A stretch of 48,512 nt of DNA from Syntrophus aciditrophicus (GTDB lineage: Bacteria; Desulfobacterota; Syntrophia; Syntrophales; UBA8958): NCBI GenBank assembly GCA_020718905.1, contig DYRD01000010.1, positions 1-48,512 of the forward strand, written 5' to 3'. The notes under the pieces were generated by a model. The model had not been told where the DNA came from. It did not search any database and saw only the letters and a list, made by a program, of their open reading frames with translations. A program made the position numbers and the translations under genes. Positions 1 through 7,553 of this stretch are shown here, one piece after another; position 1 is the first letter of the stretch, and every line of letters starts with the position of its first letter.

Positions 1-160
1 TTATAGAACAATCCTCCCACTTATGCACCTGTCCAGTTTTGCCATACCCGCTCTAATAATCCTCCCGCAGCTTTCGCGCTCCTCCCGGCGGAATCAACTA
101 CGGGCAGCCAATGTCAAGAAGCCGGTTGTCTGTGGGGCCGAGCGGCACCATCGCAATTTC

Positions 161-400
161 TCAGGGGGCGTTGCGGATTATTTTCAATTCCGACGGAGTC
201 AGGTAAAATTCACTGTAGCCGCATTCCGGGCAGGCATAAACATCGAAACCAGTGGATTTATTCTCCATTTGTACGCGTTTCCCGTATTCCCAGGTAGCCA
301 GGCGGATGGCATGAAAGGTATCCTTGCTTTTTTCATTTAAAACAACCATTTCCAAATCAGGATGATTAAGGCAGCATGTTTTTTCATTATTTCTGGGCAT
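161..400 (-). CDS. small zinc-ribbon-like hypothetical protein (79 aa)
   Basis: I do not recognise the family. The 79-residue product has a Cys-Cys pair at 9-10 with His13, and a CPEC knuckle at 57-60 followed by G-Y. Together these could bind one zinc ion as a ribbon, so a nucleic-acid or protein-binding role is possible but unproven. The start at 400 is chosen because a GAGG sits about nine bases upstream. An in-frame ATG further out at 445 has no comparable ribosome site and would add 15 residues. There is no signal peptide or membrane segment. The gene stands alone, divergent from the plus-strand pair that begins at 624. Confidence 0.6.
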   Translation of the reverse strand: MPRNNEKTCCLNHPDLEMVVLNEKSKDTFHAIRLATWEYGKRVQMENKSTGFDVYACPECGYSEFYLTPSELKIIRNAP

Positions 401-623
401 AGTTCCATTCCTCACAAAAGGGTGTCGTTGCCAGTCTACTATCACAAAACGAGGTCAAGGCAAGAATATTTGTAGAATTCCCCTCAAATTCCTGATAAAA
501 TAGTTATCTTAGGGGTGTGTTACCCATCAGAACAGGGAATAATAAGAGACGCAGATTAAACGTTATGCAACGGGCTCAGGTCCGAGCAGGGTTCACTTAG
601 ATAGCTTAATGGGAGGAGTAGCC

Positions 624-785
624 ATGATCGACAGTCTGAAGAACCAGTGCCTGGCACATTACAATCAGGTGATGAGTTGGTATGAGACGCTGACATATGT
701 AGAGCAATTCTTTACTCTCTTGGGTGTGTTCGGGGTGATTGCCGTTATGGTGGCCCTGTATATAGTGAAGAAGACAGCCAGTTAA
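624..785 (+). CDS. small single-pass membrane protein (53 aa)
   Basis: This short gene has a strong ribosome site (GGGAGGAG at 611-618, five bases before ATG) and encodes 53 residues. Residues 1-28 are polar and mildly amphipathic. Residues 29-48 form one hydrophobic helix (FFTLLGVFGVIAVMVALYIV), followed by KK at 49-50, so the C-terminus is probably cytoplasmic. It ends 27 bases before the DUF849 gene and is probably co-transcribed with it. No function is recognisable; a small partner or membrane tether for a neighbouring protein is only a guess. The clear start and clean reading frame make it likely to be a real gene. Confidence 0.6.
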   Translation: MIDSLKNQCLAHYNQVMSWYETLTYVEQFFTLLGVFGVIAVMVALYIVKKTAS

Positions 786-812
786 TCAGACTAATCCCAG
801 GAGGTCATTTTT

Positions 813-1667
813 ATGTCAAATCCGGTCATCATCTGCGCCGCCCTTACGGGTGCGGCGACCTTTAAACAAAATAACCCTTCCGTTCCATATACCATCGAAG
901 AATTCGCGGTGGAAGCTGAAAAATGCTTCCGGGCCGGGGCAGCAATGGTTCATGTCCACGCCCGGACCGACGACGGCGACTCCACTCATGAGATCGACCG
1001 GGTCCAGGCCGTTTATGATGCCATCAAAAAACGTTGTCCCGACCTTATCATCTGCCTGTCTTCAGCGGTGGGAGCCTTCAAGACCGCCGAACAGCGCCTG
1101 GCCCAGATCGTCGCCGTCAAACCGGAGCTGGCCTCCCTGAATACGAATACGATGAACTTCAGTATCATCGACCGTAATTCCGGGCAGATATTTTTTGATT
1201 ATGTCTTCGAGAACACCTTCACCATGCTTCAGGACTTCGGCCAGGCCATGGAGAAAAACCTGATCAAACCGGAACTCGAATGCTATGGGGCGGTCTGGAC
1301 AATACCCTCCTTATCGGCCGGCAGGGTTTTTTTTCCGAACCCATGAATTTCAATTTCGTGGGGGGTCGCGGGAGGGCAGAAATTCCGACCCGACCCGACG
1401 TCATGATGGCCATGAAGAACGCCCTGCCCCCCAACGCCAACTTCACGACCTGCGCCGTCGGCCCGGAGCAGTTCCCCGCCAATGTCCTGTCTTTTGGGGG
1501 GTCATATGCGGGTGGGAATGGAGGATAATACCCGCATGCCAAATGGAGACCTGGCCAAGGGGAGCCATGAGCAGGTTGAGTGGTCCGTTCTGGTAGCCGC
1601 CTCCCTGAACCGCTTACCGGCGACTCCCCGGGAAGCCCGGACCATCCTCGGAATCAGGAAGGGCTGA
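813..1667 (+). pseudogene. beta-keto acid cleavage enzyme (DUF849/BKACE), frameshifted
   Basis: The first 158 or so residues match the BKACE family, of which 3-keto-5-aminohexanoate cleavage enzyme is the prototype. These zinc enzymes split a beta-keto acid with acetyl-CoA. The HVHAR motif (His47, His49) supplies metal ligands, and SLNTNTMNFS is typical. The frame is lost near 1285; reading straight on gives a stop at 1344-1346 and a 177-residue product. The family sequence resumes one frame over (GGLDNTLL, then NALPPNANFTTCAVGPEQF) and returns to the first frame near 1482 (GGHMRVGMEDNTR to the end). A further local slip lies in the G-rich stretch near 1360. Total length is 285 codons, normal for the family. 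AGGAGG at 800-805 precedes the start. It is either a recent pseudogene or affected by sequence error. Confidence 0.8.
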
Positions 1668-2669
1668 ACCGCTTCACGGCGATCCGATTCCGACCTCCCG
1701 CTTTAGCCTCGTAGAGGGCCTGGTCGGCAGCGGCAACCAACATCGCCGCCATCGTGCCCCTCATCGGAACCAGCGTGGCGACCCCCAGACTGATAGTTAC
1801 CCGGGAGGAGGCGGATGAATGATCGTGAGGAATGGCGAGGTCTATAACACCGGCTTTCATGGCCGCCGCGATCGCCTTGGCGCCGTCACATTCAGTCAGG
1901 GGAAGAATCGCGGCAAATTCTTCGCCGCCGTACCTGGCCAATACATCGGTGGGTCTTTTCAGAATATCGCTCATGGCCAGGGCTACCTTTCTCAAACAGT
2001 CGTCCCCCACCACATGTCCGTAATGATCGTTGAAGGTCTTGAAATGGTCAATATCTATCATGACTAGGGAAAAGGCCGCTTGCTGCGCATCGCCCTTTTC
2101 CATTCATTTGCGAGGACTTCATCGAAACATCGGCGATTGGGAATGCCCGTAAGCCCATCCAGCAGGCTCAATCGTTGCAGGACCTGATTCGCCACGGCGA
2201 GTTTCCGGGACATGACCGTCAATTCCCTTTCCCGGCGTTTTTCCATTTCATCCTTGAGGCGCAACGATTATCGTACCCTCGCAATGAGCTCCAGCCTATC
2301 AACCGGTTTGGTAATATAATCGGTGGCTCCCGCAGCGAAGGCCAACTGCAGGATTCCCTTGTCCGCCAGGGCCGTGATCATGATGATGGGGACATCCTCG
2401 AAACGATCATGCTCCTTGATGCGGTGACATGCCGCAATTCCGTCGATCTCCGGCATAACGATATCCATGATAATAAGATCGATGCCGGCACCCGCCTTGT
2501 CATCCCGGTCCAGGCCGAGAATTGAAAAGGCCTCCACCGCCGACGACGCCTCTACAACCTTGGCATATCCGGCCTTTCGCAACTGACGGGTAACTAACAG
2601 GCGAATCTCTTCCGCATCATCGACCAGCAGAATATCACGGTTTCTATCTTTTTCTGTCTGGTCACTCAC
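1654..2669 (-). pseudogene. response regulator-GGDEF diguanylate cyclase, disrupted
   Basis: The GTG start at 2669 overlaps the permease stop by eight bases. Residues 1-133 form a receiver domain: acidic pair Asp17-Asp18, phospho-acceptor Asp69 in IMDIVMP, Thr99 and Lys121 in TKP. An in-frame TAA at 2268-2270 follows; the same frame then continues through a charged linker (SLRLKDEMEKRRE) into the start of a GGDEF domain (LSLLDGLTGIPNRR). Near 2070 the frame shifts at a T run and the domain continues (MIDIDHFKTFNDHYGH, inhibitory site RPTD, active site RYGGEEF, ALYEAK). Intact, it would be a PleD-like enzyme making cyclic di-GMP on phosphorylation. As read, only the receiver would be made. The 3' end overlaps the convergent DUF849 gene by 14 bases. 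Confidence 0.82.
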
Positions 2670-3894
2670 AGCGCAAGGCCTCGATCGGATTGAGTAAAGA
2701 CGCCTTGTAGGCCGGGTAGAATCCGAAGAAGATCCCGACCATACCGGAAAAACCGAAGGCCAAGATAACGGAAAGGGGGGAAACAATCGTCGTCCAGCCG
2801 GCAAGCCGGGAAAGGATCTCCGAAGTGACAACACCGAGAATGATCCCGATTACGCCACCGCTCAGGGACAGGGTCAGGGCCTCAACGAGGAACTGCATCC
2901 GGATGGCCCAGGTCTTTGCCCCCACCGCCATGCGGATGCCGATTTCCCTGGTCCTTTCCGTAACGGACACGAGCATAATGTTCATGATTCCGATGCCTCC
3001 GACGAGGAGCGATACGGAGGCTATGGCCCCCAAAAGGAGGGTCATGACGCGCGTGGACTGTTCGGCAACCTGGAGCATCTGGGTCAGGTTGCGGATGGAA
3101 AAATCTATTTCCCCTTTAGGACTGATCCGGTGCCGCTGTTTGAGCAGGTCGTTGACCTGTCGTTCCGCCCGGTCCATCTCTTCGGCGCTTCTTGCCTTGA
3201 TGAGAATCGTCCGCACCATCCCGGCAAAGGTCGTGCCAATGATCTTTTTTTGTGCCGTAGTCACGGGGATATAAGCCAGATCGTCCTGGTCCTGGCCGAC
3301 GACGGATTGTCCCTTTTTTTCAAGGACCCCGATGACGGTGAAGGGGACCTTCTTGATCCGGATGATCTGCCCCACGGGATCCAGGGAACCAAAGAGATTG
3401 TCCACCACCGTCTGGCCTAACAGGACCACCTTGGCGGCGGCGCGGATATCCTGGTCCGTAAGGGGCCTTCCAGAGACAAGGGCGGCGTCCCGGACCTCGA
3501 GAATGCCCGGTGTGGTTCCCTGCACCGCCGTAGCCCAGTTCTGGTTTCCGTACACAACCTGCGCGACACCGTTGAGCATGGGCGCAACCGCCACCACAGC
3601 GGAGCATTCCCGTTCGATCGCATAGGCGTCCTCCAGGGTCAGGGTCATCTGGGTGCCGCTGCCCATGCGCAGGCCCCCGGAGGTGACGCTGCCCGACATG
3701 ACAATGAGGAGATTGCTCCCCATCGATGCTACCTGCTCGGAAATTTTCTCGCTCGCCCCTTGCCCCACCGCGAGCATGGCAATAACCGATCCGACCCCGA
3801 TGATAATCCCCAACATGGTCAGGGCGGATCGCATCTTGTTGACCCAGAGGGCCCGAAAGGCGATTTTTGTCGTGGACCAGATACTGACGACCAT
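2662..3894 (-). CDS. MacB-like ABC transporter permease (FtsX-fold)
   Basis: The 410-residue product is a MacB-family permease without a fused ATPase. Helix 1 (about residues 20-45, ALTMLGIIIGVGSVIAML) is followed by a long periplasmic domain of the MacB_PCD type, about residues 46-280. Three C-terminal helices follow, carrying the hallmark MNIMLVSVTERTREIGIRMA. Such proteins couple cytoplasmic ATP hydrolysis to movement of the periplasmic domain and push substrates, often lipoproteins, peptides or macrolides, from the periplasm through MacA and TolC. It starts three bases after the ATPase gene stops and its own stop overlaps the response-regulator start. The substrate cannot be told from sequence. 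Confidence 0.9.
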   Translation of the reverse strand: MVVSIWSTTKIAFRALWVNKMRSALTMLGIIIGVGSVIAMLAVGQGASEKISEQVASMGSNLLIVMSGSVTSGGLRMGSGTQMTLTLEDAYAIERECSAVVAVAPMLNGVAQVVYGNQNWATAVQGTTPGILEVRDAALVSGRPLTDQDIRAAAKVVLLGQTVVDNLFGSLDPVGQIIRIKKVPFTVIGVLEKKGQSVVGQDQDDLAYIPVTTAQKKIIGTTFAGMVRTILIKARSAEEMDRAERQVNDLLKQRHRISPKGEIDFSIRNLTQMLQVAEQSTRVMTLLLGAIASVSLLVGGIGIMNIMLVSVTERTREIGIRMAVGAKTWAIRMQFLVEALTLSLSGGVIGIILGVVTSEILSRLAGWTTIVSPLSVILAFGFSGMVGIFFGFYPAYKASLLNPIEALRCE

Positions 3895-3897
3895 GCC

Positions 3898-4581
3898 CTA
3901 CGCTCCCTGCTTAACGTCGCTCACCACGACACCGTCAACAAAGCGGATCACCCGTCGACTGAAGGCGGCGATATCCAGCTCATGGGTTACGAGGACGATC
4001 GTGATCTGGGATTCCTCGTTGAGCCGGACGACAAGATCCATGATTTCCATGCTTGTTTTCGTATCCAGATTGCCCGTCGGTTCATCAGCAAAAAGGAGGG
4101 GGGCTTCGTTGACCATGGCCCGGGCAATGGCCACCCTTTGCTGCTGTCCCCCGGAGAGTTGATTGGGCAGGTGATGTTCCCGTCCTTCCAGCCCCAGCTT
4201 CACCAAGGCCTCCCGGGCCCGTTCCCGGCGTTCTCCGGCCGGGGTCCCGCTGTAGAGCATGGGCAGTTCGACATTCTCCTGGGCCGAGGACCGGGAAAGG
4301 AGATTGAACCCCTGAAAGACGAACCCCATCCTTCGGTTCCTTATCTCCGCCAGTTCATCCTTGGAAAAATGACTGACATCCACCCCGTCCAGGAGATACC
4401 GACCGGCGGTAACCAGGTCAAGGCAGCCGAGAATGTTCATGAAGGTCGACTTGCCGGAACCGGAAGGCCCCATGATGGACACGAAGTCCCCCCGGCCAAT
4501 GTTCAGCGTGACTCCATTCAAGGCTGGAACGGTCATCTCACCCACCTGATAAACCTTGGTTACGTCGAACGTTCTGATCAT
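3898..4581 (-). CDS. MacB/LolD-type ABC transporter ATP-binding protein
   Basis: The 227-residue ATPase has all motifs in order: Walker A GPSGSGKST (about 39-47), Q-loop (FVFQGFNLL), signature LSGGQQQR, Walker B LLFADEPTGNLD and the H-loop in VTHE. The FQGFNLL and GNLDT wording is typical of the MacB/LolD/FtsE branch. It should energise the separate permease encoded three bases downstream, acting as a dimer at the inner face of the cytoplasmic membrane. The split ATPase and permease differ from E. coli MacB, where both are one protein. A 72-base gap separates it from the adaptor gene upstream. Confidence 0.92.
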   Translation of the reverse strand: MIRTFDVTKVYQVGEMTVPALNGVTLNIGRGDFVSIMGPSGSGKSTFMNILGCLDLVTAGRYLLDGVDVSHFSKDELAEIRNRRMGFVFQGFNLLSRSSAQENVELPMLYSGTPAGERRERAREALVKLGLEGREHHLPNQLSGGQQQRVAIARAMVNEAPLLFADEPTGNLDTKTSMEIMDLVVRLNEESQITIVLVTHELDIAAFSRRVIRFVDGVVVSDVKQGA

Positions 4582-4653
4582 CCTCGTCTTTCCTTTGTCG
4601 CAAGGGTTATAACCGGATTTGCAGGTAATTGTCCCTTCCTCAAGTCCGACCTG

Positions 4654-5829
4654 TCATCTCATGAAATGCGGCGGCGCGCCGGGATTGTCCTTCTTCCTAC
4701 CCGGATCTATCGCCTCGATAATCACCTCCTGCCCCGAACGGAGGGTCCCGCCTGCGACCTCGGTATAACTGCCGTCGCTGATCCCTGCTTGGACAGGAAC
4801 CTTCACAGGCTTCCCCTGCTCAAGAATCCAAACCTGTTGCCTTTTGCCGCCGGAAGTGTCTTTCTTGCCGGCCGTTTCCGGCATCCGGAATCGTAGGGCG
4901 GCGCTCGGAATTCTCAGCACCCCCTGTTTGCTGGCGATGATAATCGATACGTTCGCCGTCATTCCCGGCCTCAGTTGCATCTCCGGATTGTGAACGCGGA
5001 CGATAACCTCATAGGTCACTACATTCTGGACCGTCGTCGGAGAATTTCTCACCTCCGACACCGTACCCTGAAATACAAGCTCCGGGAAGGCGTCGACGGT
5101 AAATTCCACGGGCTGCCCTACCTGCGCCCGGCCGATATCCGCCTCGTCAACGCTTGTTTCAACCTGCATCTTCGTTAGATCCTGAGCGATGTTAAAGAGC
5201 GTCGGGGTCTGAAAGCTTGCCGCAACGGTCTGGCCGATATCGACATTCCGGGAAATGACCATTCCGTCCACGGGAGAACGAATGGTCGTATAGGCCAGAT
5301 CCGTCTCGGCCAATCTCAGCGACGCCCTGGCCTGGTCCACTTGAGCTTTGGAAGCGCTCACCTGGGCATCAGACGTTTCCACATTCGTTCTTGCCGTGTC
5401 GAGATCGCTCCGGGCAATAAGATTCCGGGCAAAGAGGATTTCATTTCTATCCCGTGTTCTTTTGGCGTCCTGGAGGGTGGCCTCCGCCTTTTGCAGGTTG
5501 GCCTGGGACAGGTAAAGATTGGCCTTCGCCTGCTCAACCTTGGCGGCAAACGTGGCCGGGTCGATCTGGGCAAGAATCTGGCCCTTCTTTACGGGAGAGT
5601 TGAAGTCGACATATAGCGCCTTGATCATCCCCGATGTCTGGGCGCCGACAATCACCGTGGTGACGGCGTTGACTTTCCCCGTAGCCGTCACCGTCGCGCG
5701 GATATTTCCTGTAGAAACCTTGTCCGTCCGATATTTGACCCCTTTGTTGCCGCCCCTCATGAGCACAAAGGTGACGGAGACAATGGTGAACAGAAGCAAA
5801 ATTCCGGCTATGATAAATTTTTTCTTCAT
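4654..5829 (-). CDS. MacA-like periplasmic adaptor (HlyD family)
   Basis: The 391-residue adaptor has an N-terminal signal-anchor (about residues 4-25, FIIAGILLLFTIVSVTFVL). A lipoyl-type half motif (GMIKALYVDFNSPVKKGQ) follows, then an alpha-helical hairpin rich in Ala, Gln and Lys (about 100-170), the second lipoyl half (TTIRSPVDGMVISRNVDIG) and beta-barrel and membrane-proximal domains. This is the MacA/RND adaptor plan: it bridges the inner-membrane permease to the outer-membrane channel. Its ATG overlaps the stop of the upstream channel gene by four bases (ATGA), so the two are translationally coupled. Confidence 0.92.
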   Translation of the reverse strand: MKKKFIIAGILLLFTIVSVTFVLMRGGNKGVKYRTDKVSTGNIRATVTATGKVNAVTTVIVGAQTSGMIKALYVDFNSPVKKGQILAQIDPATFAAKVEQAKANLYLSQANLQKAEATLQDAKRTRDRNEILFARNLIARSDLDTARTNVETSDAQVSASKAQVDQARASLRLAETDLAYTTIRSPVDGMVISRNVDIGQTVAASFQTPTLFNIAQDLTKMQVETSVDEADIGRAQVGQPVEFTVDAFPELVFQGTVSEVRNSPTTVQNVVTYEVIVRVHNPEMQLRPGMTANVSIIIASKQGVLRIPSAALRFRMPETAGKKDTSGGKRQQVWILEQGKPVKVPVQAGISDGSYTEVAGGTLRSGQEVIIEAIDPGRKKDNPGAPPHFMR

Positions 5830-7130
5830 GGAGCCCCTATTGCCTTTTCAATGCTGGCCCGGGCGATTTTGTGATCATAAATAGCCGCCGCCTGCGCAGT
5901 CTGGGCATTGCTGTATGCCACCAGGGCGTCGGTAATCTCAATGGGACTGCCCACCCCGGAGGCGTAGCGACCATTTGCCAGTTCCATATTTTCCGCGGCC
6001 TGCCGGACCGCCAGCTCGGTAGTCGTTATCCGGTCTGTGGCTTCCCGGAGATTGGAATAGGCCTGCTGCAATTCGAGATAAATATCCTGGCGGAGCGTCT
6101 TTTCATTGGCCTTGATAACCTCGAGACTCGCCCGGGCTTCATCAACCTGATATTTTGTGGACAGCCCGCTGAAGATGGGGATGTTCAGCGTGGCGCCGAG
6201 ATTCCAGCCCTCATCCCAAGGAAAGGACTGCCCACCCCACCCGTAACCGGCCGTGCCGGTTACATTGGGATAGTAATTCTTTTTGGCCAACTCTATCGTC
6301 TTTTCCTGTGATTGCCGTTTCGTAGCCAGGGACTTCCGTTCCGGTCGGTCCTGATAGGCCTTCTGCAGGGCCTCCTCAAAAGTCATTCCATAGGGCTGGG
6401 GGGCAAAATCCCCACGGCTGGTGTCGAATTCGGGGGCGTCGGGATATCCCATGGCATTGTTCAAGGTCGAGCGGGCGATCCGCAGGGCATTTTCCGCCTT
6501 TATGAGATCGAGGCGGGCATTACTAAGATCAACCTCGGCCTTGGTCACATCGAATTTTGGTTTCACTCCGACCTCAAAAAAACCTTTTGCCTGGTCCAGA
6601 CGCTTATTAAACTGCTGCACCTTCTCCAGGGCTACTTCCATATTTTTCTGAGATTTGAGGAGATTAAAATAGGCCTGCTTGACGTTGAAGACAATCTGCT
6701 TCTGGACGGCATCCAGATCCAGGCGCGACGAACCCGTGTTTAGTTTCTGCACCTCCACCTGAGCCGCCGTCTTGCCGAAGTCGTAGATATTCTGGTTCAA
6801 GGTAATGGTCGAGCCATATTGATTGTATACATTACCCTGCTGCTGGGATATCGTACCAGCAGGAGTCGTATAGGGATCCGTCCGGGTATAACTTGAAGAT
6901 ATCCCCACTTGGGGTAAATAACCGGCGCGGGCCTGACCGATACGACTTTCATTGACACTGACCGTACTGGCGGCGGAAAGAGCGGCAGGGTGCCTAGCCA
7001 GGGCAATCCGGATGCATCTTTGCAAATCCAGGGCCTCGCCCTTCTTTACCACCTCTCCCTGCCCCTGTGCCGGCAGGTGAAAAGAAAGGGATAACAAGAG
7101 GACCAGGAGGGAGATAAATTTTTCCCTCAT
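5826..7130 (-). CDS. TolC-family outer-membrane efflux protein
   Basis: The 434-residue product starts with a signal peptide (about residues 1-24, hydrophobic core LLVLLLSLSF, cut near AQGQ). It has two outer-membrane-efflux repeats (about 35-215 and 240-430) with long Ala, Gln and Lys-rich helices, as in TolC trimers that form a channel-tunnel across the outer membrane and periplasm. It is first in the leftward operon with MacA-like adaptor, ATPase and permease, so this operon encodes a complete tripartite exporter. Length is slightly short of E. coli TolC but normal for the family. Confidence 0.92.
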   Translation of the reverse strand: MREKFISLLVLLLSLSFHLPAQGQGEVVKKGEALDLQRCIRIALARHPAALSAASTVSVNESRIGQARAGYLPQVGISSSYTRTDPYTTPAGTISQQQGNVYNQYGSTITLNQNIYDFGKTAAQVEVQKLNTGSSRLDLDAVQKQIVFNVKQAYFNLLKSQKNMEVALEKVQQFNKRLDQAKGFFEVGVKPKFDVTKAEVDLSNARLDLIKAENALRIARSTLNNAMGYPDAPEFDTSRGDFAPQPYGMTFEEALQKAYQDRPERKSLATKRQSQEKTIELAKKNYYPNVTGTAGYGWGGQSFPWDEGWNLGATLNIPIFSGLSTKYQVDEARASLEVIKANEKTLRQDIYLELQQAYSNLREATDRITTTELAVRQAAENMELANGRYASGVGSPIEITDALVAYSNAQTAQAAAIYDHKIARASIEKAIGAP

Positions 7131-7553
7131 CGGTTTTCCTTCCCTGTGGTCGGCAAAATAAGCGCCTTTAACTTAAATTCATCAGCTCTCAGCATGCAAA
7201 GCGGGCCCCCAATACTTACCGTCCCCGATTATTGCCGATTCCTTCGCACCTGTTCGTCAGCAATGGTCGTACCATAATTCAAATGTAATCTGTATGCAAT
7301 TGTTTTAACTTATCATTCACCCAAACAGACCCGGCCCGGCCGTGGGTTTGCCGATATGGAACAGGAGAAAAGCGGCTAATAAGTATCCAGGACAGGTATC
7401 CATTTGCATAAAAAGCATCCATCCCTTACCGGCGCTTCAGGATTCAACAGAGGCAGGCAAGAGATCAAACAATCTGCAACAGTTTGACTTGACGGATTTG
7501 GACGAGCCCCTGGAGCCGCCATTTAGGATCGGGGCGATGAAGCTCGTACGCAG
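7131..7553. other. 423-base intergenic region between cysS and the exporter operon
   Basis: No gene is supported here. The plus-strand frame that begins at 7342 runs into the antisense of cysS and has no family resemblance. The right part should hold the 3' end signals of cysS, but I see no good hairpin followed by a T run. The left part should hold the promoter of the exporter operon; a weak candidate is listed separately at 7271-7299. Confidence 0.5.
7271..7299 (-). promoter_or_regulatory. weak candidate promoter for the tolC-macA exporter operon
   Basis: On the minus strand TTGCAT (7299-7294) and TATGGT (7276-7271) are 17 bases apart, in an AT-rich stretch about 140 bases before the tolC-like start. 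Matches to consensus are only 3/6 and 4/6, so position and spacing carry most of the weight. Confidence 0.3.

Noticed and set aside
1-100. GGGAGGATT repeated twice on the minus strand with a 14-codon frame ending at base 1
   Set aside because: Too short to be a gene and the repeats look like purine-rich chance matches to ribosome sites.
565-600. Segment resembling the signal recognition particle RNA core (GGGCTCAGGTCCG then AGCAGGG)
   Set aside because: The conserved GGAAG loop between the two parts is missing and no long hairpin surrounds it, so I do not call an RNA gene.
3760-4896. 378-codon open frame on the plus strand opposite the ABC ATPase and MacA genes
   Set aside because: It mirrors clear minus-strand genes and its product is rich in His, Pro and Gly with no family look; it is a codon-bias shadow.
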